This document shows positions 1-5,293 of a stretch of DNA of 5,405 nt, piece after piece; the stretch's first letter is position 1; the number at the start of each line of letters is the position of its first letter. The DNA is from Nocardioidaceae bacterium. GTDB taxonomy: Bacteria > Actinomycetota > Actinomycetes > Propionibacteriales > Nocardioidaceae. Position numbers and translations under genes: made by a program. The notes beneath the pieces are model-generated. The model worked only from the letters and a program-made list of their open reading frames with translations. It did not search any database and was not told the DNA's origin. The stretch spans positions 1 through 5,405 of the forward strand of contig JACCSH010000293.1 in NCBI GenBank assembly GCA_013813125.1, given 5' to 3'.

Positions 1-1
1 G

Positions 2-88
2 GGCCGGCCCTCACTGAGTGATCTGTGGGAGGACTTGCGAGAGGTAACCCGCGAAATCCGACCGGACTGGGAGGTTTCGACGCGATGA
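2..88 (+). CDS. C-terminal fragment of an unidentified protein (5' end outside window)
   Basis: Only the last 28 codons are visible, ending at a TGA at 86-88. The frame reads as a plausible protein tail: a Ser/Leu-containing start, then an acidic, probably helical stretch (LWEDLREVTREIRPDWEV) and a final STR. Third codon positions are mostly G or C, as in the genes downstream. The TGA overlaps the ATG of the next gene in the classic ATGA arrangement, which supports both reading frames and suggests translational coupling in an operon. The fragment is too short for me to assign a family. The frame could be an accident, but the codon bias and the exact overlap argue against that. Confidence 0.55.
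   Translation, partial: GRPSLSDLWEDLREVTREIRPDWEVSTR
69..74 (+). promoter_or_regulatory. Ribosome binding site for the gene at 85
   Basis: GGGAGG lies 10 bases upstream of the ATG at 85, a strong Shine-Dalgarno match at slightly long spacing. It favours this ATG over the in-frame GTG at 25, which would place the gene deep inside the upstream reading frame. Confidence 0.5.
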
Positions 89-603
89 GCGCAAATCCGT
101 GCTGGTTGGCGCTCCTGTCGAGGCGCCCGGACGGCGCGCTCGCTTCCGCGGCGGCGTCATGTCTCGACACCGGTTTCCAGGGTTGGCTCGCGGTTTGGGC
201 GACCGAGTCCCGACCGCACCCCGACGCCTGTCGAATGGACCGAGCCGCAGTCGATGTCCAGGGGCCAGCAGCGGCGGTGTCGCTGGTCTGGCCTGCTGCG
301 AGCCGAAGGCCATTGTTCGACGACCCCTCCGTTGTGCAGGCGATCCGCCGGGTGGCGTCGGTGCCGCACCTCAGAGCCGTGACCACGCTCACGGGGGACT
401 CGGTCCAGTTCGCCGGATCCTTGCTCGCCACACAGCCGGCGATCGTGGAGGCTTGGCCCGGATGGTGGTCTCTGGACCCCTTCCTGCGGCTCGCCCCCCG
501 ACAGAGGTTTCTTGTCGACCCGGGACTCTTCGCCGACCGCCCAGCCGTCCTCGGACCGGGAACTCAGCGGCGCGCTGGTGCACCGTGGCCCGCCTCCTGG
601 TGA
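85..603 (+). CDS. Hypothetical protein, unrecognised, possibly frameshifted near its 3' end
   Basis: This encodes 172 residues from the ATG at 85, which has a Shine-Dalgarno sequence and overlaps the previous stop (ATGA). I do not recognise a family. The protein is rich in Ala, Pro, Arg and Trp. It has no signal peptide, membrane segment or obvious metal or nucleotide motif. The first 150 or so residues look coding, with G/C-rich third positions and helix-like stretches such as DDPSVVQAIRRVASVPHLRAV. The last 17 or so residues (GPGTQRRAGAPWPASW) look poorer. Around 549-551 the frame one base over becomes more protein-like (SDRELSGALVHRGPPPGEG) and runs to a TGA at 626-628, so a one-base indel could have shortened the tail. 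It could also be a decaying gene. It precedes recA, but a hairpin and recA's own promoters separate the two. Confidence 0.5.
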   Translation: MSANPCWLALLSRRPDGALASAAASCLDTGFQGWLAVWATESRPHPDACRMDRAAVDVQGPAAAVSLVWPAASRRPLFDDPSVVQAIRRVASVPHLRAVTTLTGDSVQFAGSLLATQPAIVEAWPGWWSLDPFLRLAPRQRFLVDPGLFADRPAVLGPGTQRRAGAPWPASW

Positions 604-642
604 GGGGCTCGCCGACCGCAGAGCATGATTCGTTCCTGTGCT

Positions 643-670
643 CGCCGCTTCCTACCGATGAAAGGCGGCG
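643..670 (+). terminator. Terminator-like hairpin between the upstream operon and recA
   Basis: CGCCGC (643-648) can pair with GCGGCG (665-670). The stem can be extended by TT/AA if one G is bulged, leaving a loop of about 11 bases. It lies downstream of the stop at 603 (or 628) and just upstream of the recA promoters, where a terminator is expected. No T-tract follows, so it is either a weak or U-less terminator or simply a GC-rich inverted repeat. Confidence 0.35.
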
Positions 671-677
671 TGTCGGA

Positions 678-706
678 TTGGTTCGAACAGGTGTTCGGGA
701 TAGTTT
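678..706 (+). promoter_or_regulatory. Probable LexA-repressed recA promoter
   Basis: A -35-like TTGGTT (678-683) and a -10-like TAGTTT (701-706) are separated by exactly 17 bases. The -10 fits the actinobacterial TANNNT pattern. The LexA box occupies nearly the whole spacer, so bound LexA would block polymerase. A transcript from here would have a leader of about 120 bases before recA. The hexamers are only moderate matches; the overlap with the LexA box is the main support. Confidence 0.5.
683..698 (+). promoter_or_regulatory. LexA (SOS) box upstream of recA
   Basis: The sequence is TCGAACAGGTGTTCGG. The actinobacterial/Gram-positive LexA consensus is TCGAAC-N4-GTTCGA, so 11 of the 12 fixed positions match and only the final A is replaced by G. 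It is a near-perfect inverted repeat located about 135 bases upstream of recA, inside a probable promoter. It should bind LexA and be released when RecA filaments trigger LexA self-cleavage. Confidence 0.9.
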
Positions 707-732
707 TTCCTCATCGCCACCGGCTGCGCTGC

Positions 733-741
733 TTATCCACA
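733..741 (+). promoter_or_regulatory. Perfect DnaA-box match in the recA control region
   Basis: TTATCCACA matches the classical strong DnaA box exactly. It sits between the LexA-type promoter and the LexA-independent promoter of recA. Only one copy is seen here, so this is not an origin. It could let DnaA influence recA transcription, or it could be a chance match. Confidence 0.35.
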
Positions 742-762
742 ACGGTGTCGAGGACAGCAGTT

Positions 763-785
763 TTGTCGGCGGTGCGTTCTAGTGT
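763..785 (+). promoter_or_regulatory. RecA-NDp-type, LexA-independent DNA-damage promoter of recA
   Basis: The known mycobacterial motif for RecA/LexA-independent damage promoters is TTGTCRGTG-N8-TANNNT. Here TTGTCGGCG (763-771), eight bases, and TAGTGT (780-785) reproduce it with one mismatch (T to C at the eighth position). The spacing is exact and the place matches that of the mycobacterial recA P1 promoter. In mycobacteria such promoters are activated by the PafBC regulator. Transcription would start near 792, giving a leader of about 40 bases. That PafBC acts here is inferred from the motif; no pafBC gene is in the window. Confidence 0.8.
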
Positions 786-805
786 TCTTCTCGACTCAAA
801 CCGTA

Positions 806-819
806 GGGTCTGTAGACCC
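806..819 (+). promoter_or_regulatory. Small hairpin in the recA leader
   Basis: GGGTCTGTAGACCC is a perfect palindrome able to form a stem of five or six base pairs. It lies 14 bases upstream of the recA ATG at 834, within the leader predicted from the 763-785 promoter. It could affect ribosome loading or mRNA stability. It might instead be a protein-binding site. Confidence 0.35.
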
Positions 820-833
820 GCCCAACCTGATGG

Positions 834-1886
834 ATGGCACTGAACATGGCTGAAGCAGATCGCGCAAAAGCACTCGACAACGCCCTCGCACAGATCGACA
901 AGGCGCACGGCAAGGGATCTGTCATGCGCTTGGGTGACCAAGTGCGGGCACCGATCGAGGTGATTCCGACCGGTGCGATCTCGCTCGACATCGCACTAGG
1001 TATCGGCGGCCTCCCCCGCGGGCGCGTGGTGGAGATCTACGGGCCTGAATCCTCGGGTAAGACGACCGTCGCCCTGCATGCGGTGGCCAACGCTCAGCGA
1101 GGCGGTGGGATTGCTGCGTTCATCGACGCCGAGCACGCGCTCGATCCGGGATATGCCGCCAAACTGGGTGTCGACACCGACGCCTTGCTGGTCTCCCAAC
1201 CCGACAATGGGGAGCAAGCCCTCGAGATCGCCGACATGCTGATCAGGTCCGGTGCACTCGACATCATCGTGATCGACTCGGTGGCCGCTTTGGTTCCTCG
1301 CGCTGAGATCGAGGGCGAGATGGGTGACTCACACATGGGCCTCCAGGCACGGCTCATGAGTCAGGCATTGCGCAAGATCACGGGTGCTTTGAGCGGCTCG
1401 GGCACCACCGCGATCTTCATCAATCAGCTGCGCGAGAAGATCGGCGTCATGTTCGGCTCTCCCGAGACGACGACCGGGGGGCGGGCACTCAAGTTCTACG
1501 CTTCGGTACGCCTCGACGTCCGGCGCATAGAAAGCCTCAAGGACGGCACCGACTTCGTCGGCAACCGCACGCGCGTCAAGGTGGCGAAGAACAAGGTTGC
1601 GCCACCCTTCAAACAGGCGGAGTTCGACATCATGTACGGCCATGGCATCAGCCGTGAGGGCGGGCTCATCGACGTGGGGGTCGACAGTGGGCTAGTTCGC
1701 AAGGCCGGCGCCTGGTACACCTACGAGGGCGACCAGCTCGGACAGGGCAAGGAGAACGCCCGCACCTTCCTGCTCGACAACCCCGATCTTGCCAACGAGA
1801 TCGAGAAGCGGATCTTGGAGAAGCTCGGGATCGGTGCCTCTGTTGAGGACGAGGTAGTCGCGGAGCCCGTCGATATCGACTTTTGA
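834..1886 (+). CDS. recA: Recombinase RecA
   Basis: This is the DNA-dependent ATPase that coats single-stranded DNA, catalyses homologous strand exchange and stimulates LexA self-cleavage; it is cytosolic. It encodes 350 residues, a normal full length. Visible hallmarks are an N-terminal oligomerisation helix, Walker A GPESSGKT (70-77, Lys76), the catalytic Glu100 in [10 protein letters not shown], Walker B LDIIVIDS ending near Asp148, and loop L2 starting at [12 protein letters not shown] (197-208) followed by [13 protein letters not shown]. The C-terminal tail is acidic (VEDEVV...DIDF). There is no intein, unlike M. tuberculosis RecA. The start is uncertain: ATG 834 and the in-frame ATG 846 (346 residues) are both possible, and neither has a clear Shine-Dalgarno sequence. 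Upstream lie a LexA box and a RecA-NDp-type promoter. The stop overlaps the recX start by one base. Confidence 0.98.
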   Translation: MALNMAEADRAKALDNALAQIDKAHGKGSVMRLGDQVRAPIEVIPTGAISLDIALGIGGLPRGRVVEIYGPESSGKTTVALHAVANAQRGGGIAAFIDAEHALDPGYAAKLGVDTDALLVSQPDNGEQALEIADMLIRSGALDIIVIDSVAALVPRAEIEGEMGDSHMGLQARLMSQALRKITGALSGSGTTAIFINQLREKIGVMFGSPETTTGGRALKFYASVRLDVRRIESLKDGTDFVGNRTRVKVAKNKVAPPFKQAEFDIMYGHGISREGGLIDVGVDSGLVRKAGAWYTYEGDQLGQGKENARTFLLDNPDLANEIEKRILEKLGIGASVEDEVVAEPVDIDF

Positions 1887-2434
1887 TGGCGCGGCGCGCT
1901 CAAGCCGAGCCAAGCGACTCTGACCGAGATCTCGGCCCGCTGGCGGATCCTGAAGGGGTTGCCCGGGCCATCGTGCTCCGCAAGCTCACCGGACAGCCAC
2001 GGTCGCGACATGAGCTGGAGCTCTCCCTGTCCGACAAGGATGTGCCTGCGGACGTCGCCAAGGCAGTGCTCGACCGCTTCGAAGAGGTGCAGCTCGTCGA
2101 TGACGTGGCCTTTGCCCAGGCTTGGGTGCAGTCTCGCCAGGCAGGTCGAGGGCTGTCTCGCCGGGCGTTGATGGAGGAGCTTCGACGCAAAGGCATCAAC
2201 GACGATGTGGCTCGCGACACCCTCGATGCGATCAGCCCCGCCGCCGAACGGGCTGCTGCCCGCGCCTTGGTGGAGCGAAAGCTTGCGGCGACCCGCCGGC
2301 TTGAACCGCAGCAGCGATTGCGTCGTCTGGTGGGCATGCTGGTTCGGAAGGGATACTCGAGTTCCGTCGCGGTGGCGGTCGTGCGCGAAGCTCTCGCCGA
2401 GGATCATGAGGCGACGGCGTCCTCTGATGCTTGA
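1886..2434 (+). CDS. recX: RecA regulatory protein RecX
   Basis: RecX binds RecA filaments and inhibits their growth, ATPase and recombinase activity. The 182 residues match the usual actinobacterial size. The protein consists of repeated three-helix units. The first carries ARAIVLRKLTGQPRSRHEL (27-44), typical of RecX. Then come VPADVAKAVLDRFEEV (53-68), LVDDVAFAQAWVQSR (70-84) and GRGLSRRALMEELRRKGI (87-104), followed by a C-terminal repeat with RLRRLVGMLVRKGYSSSVAVAVV (144-166). The ATG at 1886 shares its A with the recA TGA (TGATG), and no good Shine-Dalgarno sequence precedes it, so translation is probably coupled to recA. A TTG one codon earlier is less likely. Being in the recA operon, it should be damage-inducible too. 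Confidence 0.95.
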   Translation: MARRAQAEPSDSDRDLGPLADPEGVARAIVLRKLTGQPRSRHELELSLSDKDVPADVAKAVLDRFEEVQLVDDVAFAQAWVQSRQAGRGLSRRALMEELRRKGINDDVARDTLDAISPAAERAAARALVERKLAATRRLEPQQRLRRLVGMLVRKGYSSSVAVAVVREALAEDHEATASSDA

Positions 2435-2459
2435 CCGTGATGGCGAGCCGCTCTACGGT
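2431..2459 (+). promoter_or_regulatory. Probable promoter for rny, overlapping the recX stop
   Basis: TTGACC (2431-2436, five of six consensus -35 bases) and TACGGT (2454-2459, fitting TANNNT) are separated by exactly 17 bases. The -35 overlaps the recX TGA. Transcription would start near 2466, giving a leader of roughly 285 bases before rny. I see no LexA box here, so this promoter would make rny independent of the SOS response. Confidence 0.5.
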
Positions 2460-2752
2460 GTCACAAAGAAGCAACGACGACGTTTCACATGTTTCGCCAC
2501 CACCGTAGATATACCCACATCACACCGAAACTGTTGGACTGAAACCTGAGATTGCCGGGGTCACCCGGGCGGCTATTCGACATACGCAGGGAGGACGCAG
2601 CACCCGCTTATCCGCGATACGTCCACTGTCACTTGGCGGTGGACGAAGCGGCACACTCTCATTCGTTAATGGGGCCTTGAGTCCGCGTCGAACCGTTGCT
2701 TCCTGGCGCAACGCGATGGCTGGCTTATGCCGGTCTGACGAAGGGAGACGAC
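2435..2752 (+). other. 318-base recX-rny intergenic region, probable long rny leader
   Basis: No convincing gene is visible on either strand; short open frames lack ribosome sites and coding character. Structure that can be seen: two GTTTC copies (2482-2486, 2491-2495) facing two GAAAC copies (2527-2531, 2541-2545), of which GTTTCG/CGAAAC form six complementary bases; a hairpin CCGGG-GTCA-CCCGG (2555-2568) without a T-tract; and a hairpin CGTTGC-N8-GCAACG (2694-2713) about 40 bases before the rny start. The stretch is less GC-rich than the flanking genes. It could be a regulatory leader or a weak recX terminator plus a second rny promoter. It matches no riboswitch class I recognise. Confidence 0.4.
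2741..2747 (+). promoter_or_regulatory. Ribosome binding site that fixes the rny start
   Basis: AAGGGAG lies five bases upstream of the GTG at 2753. It selects this start over the upstream in-frame TTG at 2696, which would add 19 polar or aromatic residues in front of the membrane segment. Confidence 0.75.
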
Positions 2753-4399
2753 GTGCCTCTACTTGTCCTGGTAATCGTGATCATCGGCGGTGTGATTCTC
2801 GCCTCGGCCTTGTTCGGCCTGGTCGTCTTTGGAGTGGTACGTCGAAGGACGCGGCGTAGGACGTCGTCCAAGTCAGCGAATCCGATCGCCGGTGCTGAGC
2901 AGTCACGACCTGTCCTGACCGATGAGGATCCCGGCCAGCCGACAACGCTGGACCCACTCGTCACCAAACCCTTGAGCGGCAGCCACAGCGAGGCGTCGAT
3001 TCTTTCGCGCTCACCCGCCACACTCGAGCAAGCTCGCGCGCTCCAGCAGCAGGCCGGAGAGGAGGTAGCTGTGCTGCGCCGCGAGGTGCATGAGCAGACA
3101 GCTGATCTCGAACGGCGCGAACATCGGCTCGGGGACCGTGAAGCCCGCCTCGACAATGACGCTCGTCTGCTCGAGGAGCGCGCCCAAGGTCTGGCGCAGC
3201 TCGAGGAGGACCTCGCCGCCCGCAAGCTTGAGCTCCTCGACCTGGCCGAAGAGCGCCGCCGGATCCTCGAACGGCTCGCCGAGCTGACAGCCGAACAGGC
3301 CAAGGCAGAGTTGATCGGTGAGATCGAACACGACGCCAAGAGGCAAGGAGCGGTCAGAGCCCGAGACATCGAGAACCAGATCCAGGCCGAGAGCCAGACC
3401 CGGGCGCGTCGGTTGCTGGCGACCGTCATCCAGCGAGTCGCTTCCGAGCAAACCGCCGAGGCCGTCGTGTCGGCAGTGCATTTGCCCAGCGACGACATGA
3501 AGGGCCGCATCATCGGTCGCGAGGGTCGCAACATCAGGTCCTTCGAGCAGACCACCGGCGTCAACGTGATCATCGACGAGACTCCTGACGCGGTGCTCCT
3601 GTCGTGTTTCGACCCGGTACGTCGCGAGATCGCAAGACTCACGCTCGAGAGGCTGCTTTTCGACGGACGCATCCACCCCAGCCGGATCGAGGAGATGCAT
3701 CAGCGCAGTCAGGCTGAGGTCGAGCAAGTCTGCCAACGAGCGGGGGAGGATGCGTTGGTGGAGGCAGGCATTACCAGCATGCACCCCGAACTGGTGACCA
3801 CTTTGGGTCAGCTCAAGTTCCGCACGTCCTACGGGCAGAACGTGCTCAAGCACCTCATCGAGTCGTGTCACATCGCCGGCCTCATCGCCGACGAGCTGCA
3901 GCTGGATCGAAAACTTTGCGGTCGGGCAGCGCTGTTGCACGACATCGGTAAGGCGCTCACACATGAGGCGGAGGGCTCCCACGCGATGGTCGGAGCTGAG
4001 CTGGCGCGCCGATTCGGAGAGTCCGAAGATGTGGTGCACGCCATCGAAGCCCACCACAACGAGGTCGAGCCACGCACCGTGGAGGCCATCATCACCCAGG
4101 CCGCCGATGCCATCAGCGGCGGGCGACCGGGAGCCCGCCGTGAGTCGTTGGAGTCCTACGTCAAACGGCTGGCGCGGCTTGAAGAAATCGCCCGCGAGTG
4201 CGAAGGCGTCGACAAGGTGTTCGCGATGCAGGCCGGTCGCGAGATCCGGGTCATGGTGTTGCCTGACGTGGTTGACGACATCCAAGCCCAGGTGCTGGCC
4301 CGGGACATCGCCAAACAGGTCGAGCATGAGCTCACCTACCCCGGCCAGATCAAGGTGACGGTTGTCCGCGAGTCCCGCGCCACCGAGGTGGCCCGCTGA
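2753..4399 (+). CDS. rny: Ribonuclease Y (membrane-anchored endoribonuclease)
   Basis: RNase Y starts bulk mRNA decay and processing by endonucleolytic cleavage, from the cytoplasmic face of the membrane. From GTG 2753 the protein has 548 residues. Domain order: one N-terminal transmembrane helix (about 2-29), then an Arg-rich stop (RRRTRRR); a Ser/Pro/Thr-rich linker (about 37-88); a long charged coiled coil (about 90-220); a KH domain with the GRIIGREGRNIR signature (251-262); an HD domain with His373 (SCHIAGLI), the metal-binding HD pair His396-Asp397 in LLHDIGK, EGSH (407-410) and ADAISGGRPGAR (451-462); and the conserved C-terminal region. All key motifs are intact. It is slightly longer than the roughly 520-residue B. 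subtilis enzyme, mainly because of the linker. Its own probable promoter lies at the recX stop. Confidence 0.95.
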   Translation: MPLLVLVIVIIGGVILASALFGLVVFGVVRRRTRRRTSSKSANPIAGAEQSRPVLTDEDPGQPTTLDPLVTKPLSGSHSEASILSRSPATLEQARALQQQAGEEVAVLRREVHEQTADLERREHRLGDREARLDNDARLLEERAQGLAQLEEDLAARKLELLDLAEERRRILERLAELTAEQAKAELIGEIEHDAKRQGAVRARDIENQIQAESQTRARRLLATVIQRVASEQTAEAVVSAVHLPSDDMKGRIIGREGRNIRSFEQTTGVNVIIDETPDAVLLSCFDPVRREIARLTLERLLFDGRIHPSRIEEMHQRSQAEVEQVCQRAGEDALVEAGITSMHPELVTTLGQLKFRTSYGQNVLKHLIESCHIAGLIADELQLDRKLCGRAALLHDIGKALTHEAEGSHAMVGAELARRFGESEDVVHAIEAHHNEVEPRTVEAIITQAADAISGGRPGARRESLESYVKRLARLEEIARECEGVDKVFAMQAGREIRVMVLPDVVDDIQAQVLARDIAKQVEHELTYPGQIKVTVVRESRATEVAR

Positions 4400-4448
4400 C
4401 GCCAGGAGGGCTGCGGGGGCTAGCCGGCGGTTCACGCGGATCAGAGTT

Positions 4449-4487
4449 CTAAGCGGAGCCTCCTCGGACGACCGCGTTTTTGCTTAG
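4449..4487. terminator. Probable bidirectional terminator between rny and the minus-strand gene
   Basis: Nested inverted repeats sit at this convergent junction. CTAAGC (4449-4454) faces GCTTAG (4482-4487), and GCGG (4453-4456) faces CCGC (4472-4475) followed by TTTTT (4477-4481) on the plus strand. The last form would stop transcripts from rny; the outer repeat works in both directions and overlaps the stop of the minus-strand gene. The inner stem is short, with a large loop, so its strength is uncertain. Confidence 0.45.
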
Positions 4488-5293
4488 GCATCTGGCCAGC
4501 GCATGGCCAGATCTTCTACGTGAGCAGCAAAGGCCAGCGTCTTCTCCACGCTTCCGGTGCGGGCGGCTTGCCCCGCGTCGAAGCCCATGGGTCGGTCCTC
4601 CAGTACCTGCCGGATGAGCTCGGACCACACGCCGTCGAGGTTCTCACCCGCCCACAGCAGGGCCTCCCGCTTTGACACCACCCTCCCGAACTCGAGTGTG
4701 CCCAGGATTCGGCAGAGGGTCGTCACGGCGTACCGCTGACCCCAGGCAATGTCCAGAGTCATCCACGTGACGAAGACGGGCATGAACTCGGCTGCGAGAC
4801 TGCGCATGCTCGCGCGCAGGTCACCGGCGGTTACCTCATCCACCAAGGTCTTGGGGTCTGGGCCGACGAGCACCACGCCACGCTCCCTCAAGGACCACCG
4901 AGCAACTTCACTGTTGCAGTGAGTCGACCACTGCATTACCCGCCACCCATGGTCGATGTAGAGCCACTCCTTGCCCAGCGCCTTCAGAGTCTTGAGCTCG
5001 GCTTTGAGCGGATAGGAGCCTTCAAGGTGATGCGTCCAGTGACCTCCTCGCGTGGGTATCTCGTCATGCAGCGCTCGCAGCCCTGCCTCTTGCTCAACCG
5101 AAATACGGTCTTGCACCGGAATCAGGAAGTCGCAGTCGCTGTAGTAGTCGGCGTCCCCCACGGCAAACGAGCCCTGGAGGTAGGCCCCGACGAAGTTGTC
5201 ACCCAAGACGGCTTGGGTGCGCTCAGTCAGTTCCTGCAGCAGGGTGTTGAGCTCTGGAAACTGAGTCGGTGAGTCCGGATCCCTTGCCGCCAC
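4484..5293 (-). CDS. AadA-like nucleotidyltransferase (KNTase fold plus DUF4111-type C-terminal domain)
   Basis: This resembles streptomycin/spectinomycin adenylyltransferases (ANT(3'')/ANT(9)), which transfer AMP to the drug. The N-terminal nucleotidyltransferase motif is GSFAVGDADYYSDCD (41-55). Asp53 and Asp55 fit the metal-binding pair, and Glu91 (HHLEGSY) is a candidate third acidic residue. The C-terminal half has AadA/DUF4111-like stretches: GPDPKTLVDEV (144-154), DIAWGQRYAVTTLCRIL (181-197) and VSKREALLWA (206-215). I take GTG 5293 (269 residues) as the start because family similarity begins just after it (FPELNTLLQEL) and the 25 upstream codons lack G/C third-position bias. Neither it nor the alternative TTG 5368 (294 residues) has a good ribosome site. 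The frame stays open to the window edge. Many chromosomal relatives have no proven resistance role, so the substrate is unknown. Confidence 0.85.
   Translation of the reverse strand: MAARDPDSPTQFPELNTLLQELTERTQAVLGDNFVGAYLQGSFAVGDADYYSDCDFLIPVQDRISVEQEAGLRALHDEIPTRGGHWTHHLEGSYPLKAELKTLKALGKEWLYIDHGWRVMQWSTHCNSEVARWSLRERGVVLVGPDPKTLVDEVTAGDLRASMRSLAAEFMPVFVTWMTLDIAWGQRYAVTTLCRILGTLEFGRVVSKREALLWAGENLDGVWSELIRQVLEDRPMGFDAGQAARTGSVEKTLAFAAHVEDLAMRWPDA

Noticed and set aside
99..782. Open frame of 227 codons on the plus strand overlapping the 85-603 gene
   Set aside because: It lacks a ribosome site, its product is Arg/Pro/Ser-rich in the manner of a shadow frame, and its end runs through the LexA box and recA promoters.
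834..1886. Intein in recA
   Set aside because: The protein is a normal 350 residues and the Walker A, Walker B and L2 regions are continuous.
1721..2407. Minus-strand open frame opposite the recA end and recX
   Set aside because: recX on the plus strand has clear family features; the opposite frame is a byproduct of high GC.
2555..2568. CCGGG-GTCA-CCCGG as an intrinsic terminator of recA-recX
   Set aside because: The stem is only five base pairs and no T-tract follows, so it was kept only as a structural element of the intergenic region.
2688..2701. Possible LexA half-site (TCGAAC) before rny
   Set aside because: Only the left arm matches; the GTTCGA arm is missing at the required spacing.
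2520..2711. Short minus-strand open frame in the recX-rny gap
   Set aside because: It has no ribosome site and no coding-like composition, and it runs across hairpins of the probable leader.
3011..4435. Long minus-strand open frame (474 codons) opposite rny
   Set aside because: It is the antisense shadow of the well-supported rny gene in GC-rich DNA, with a composition unlike a real protein.
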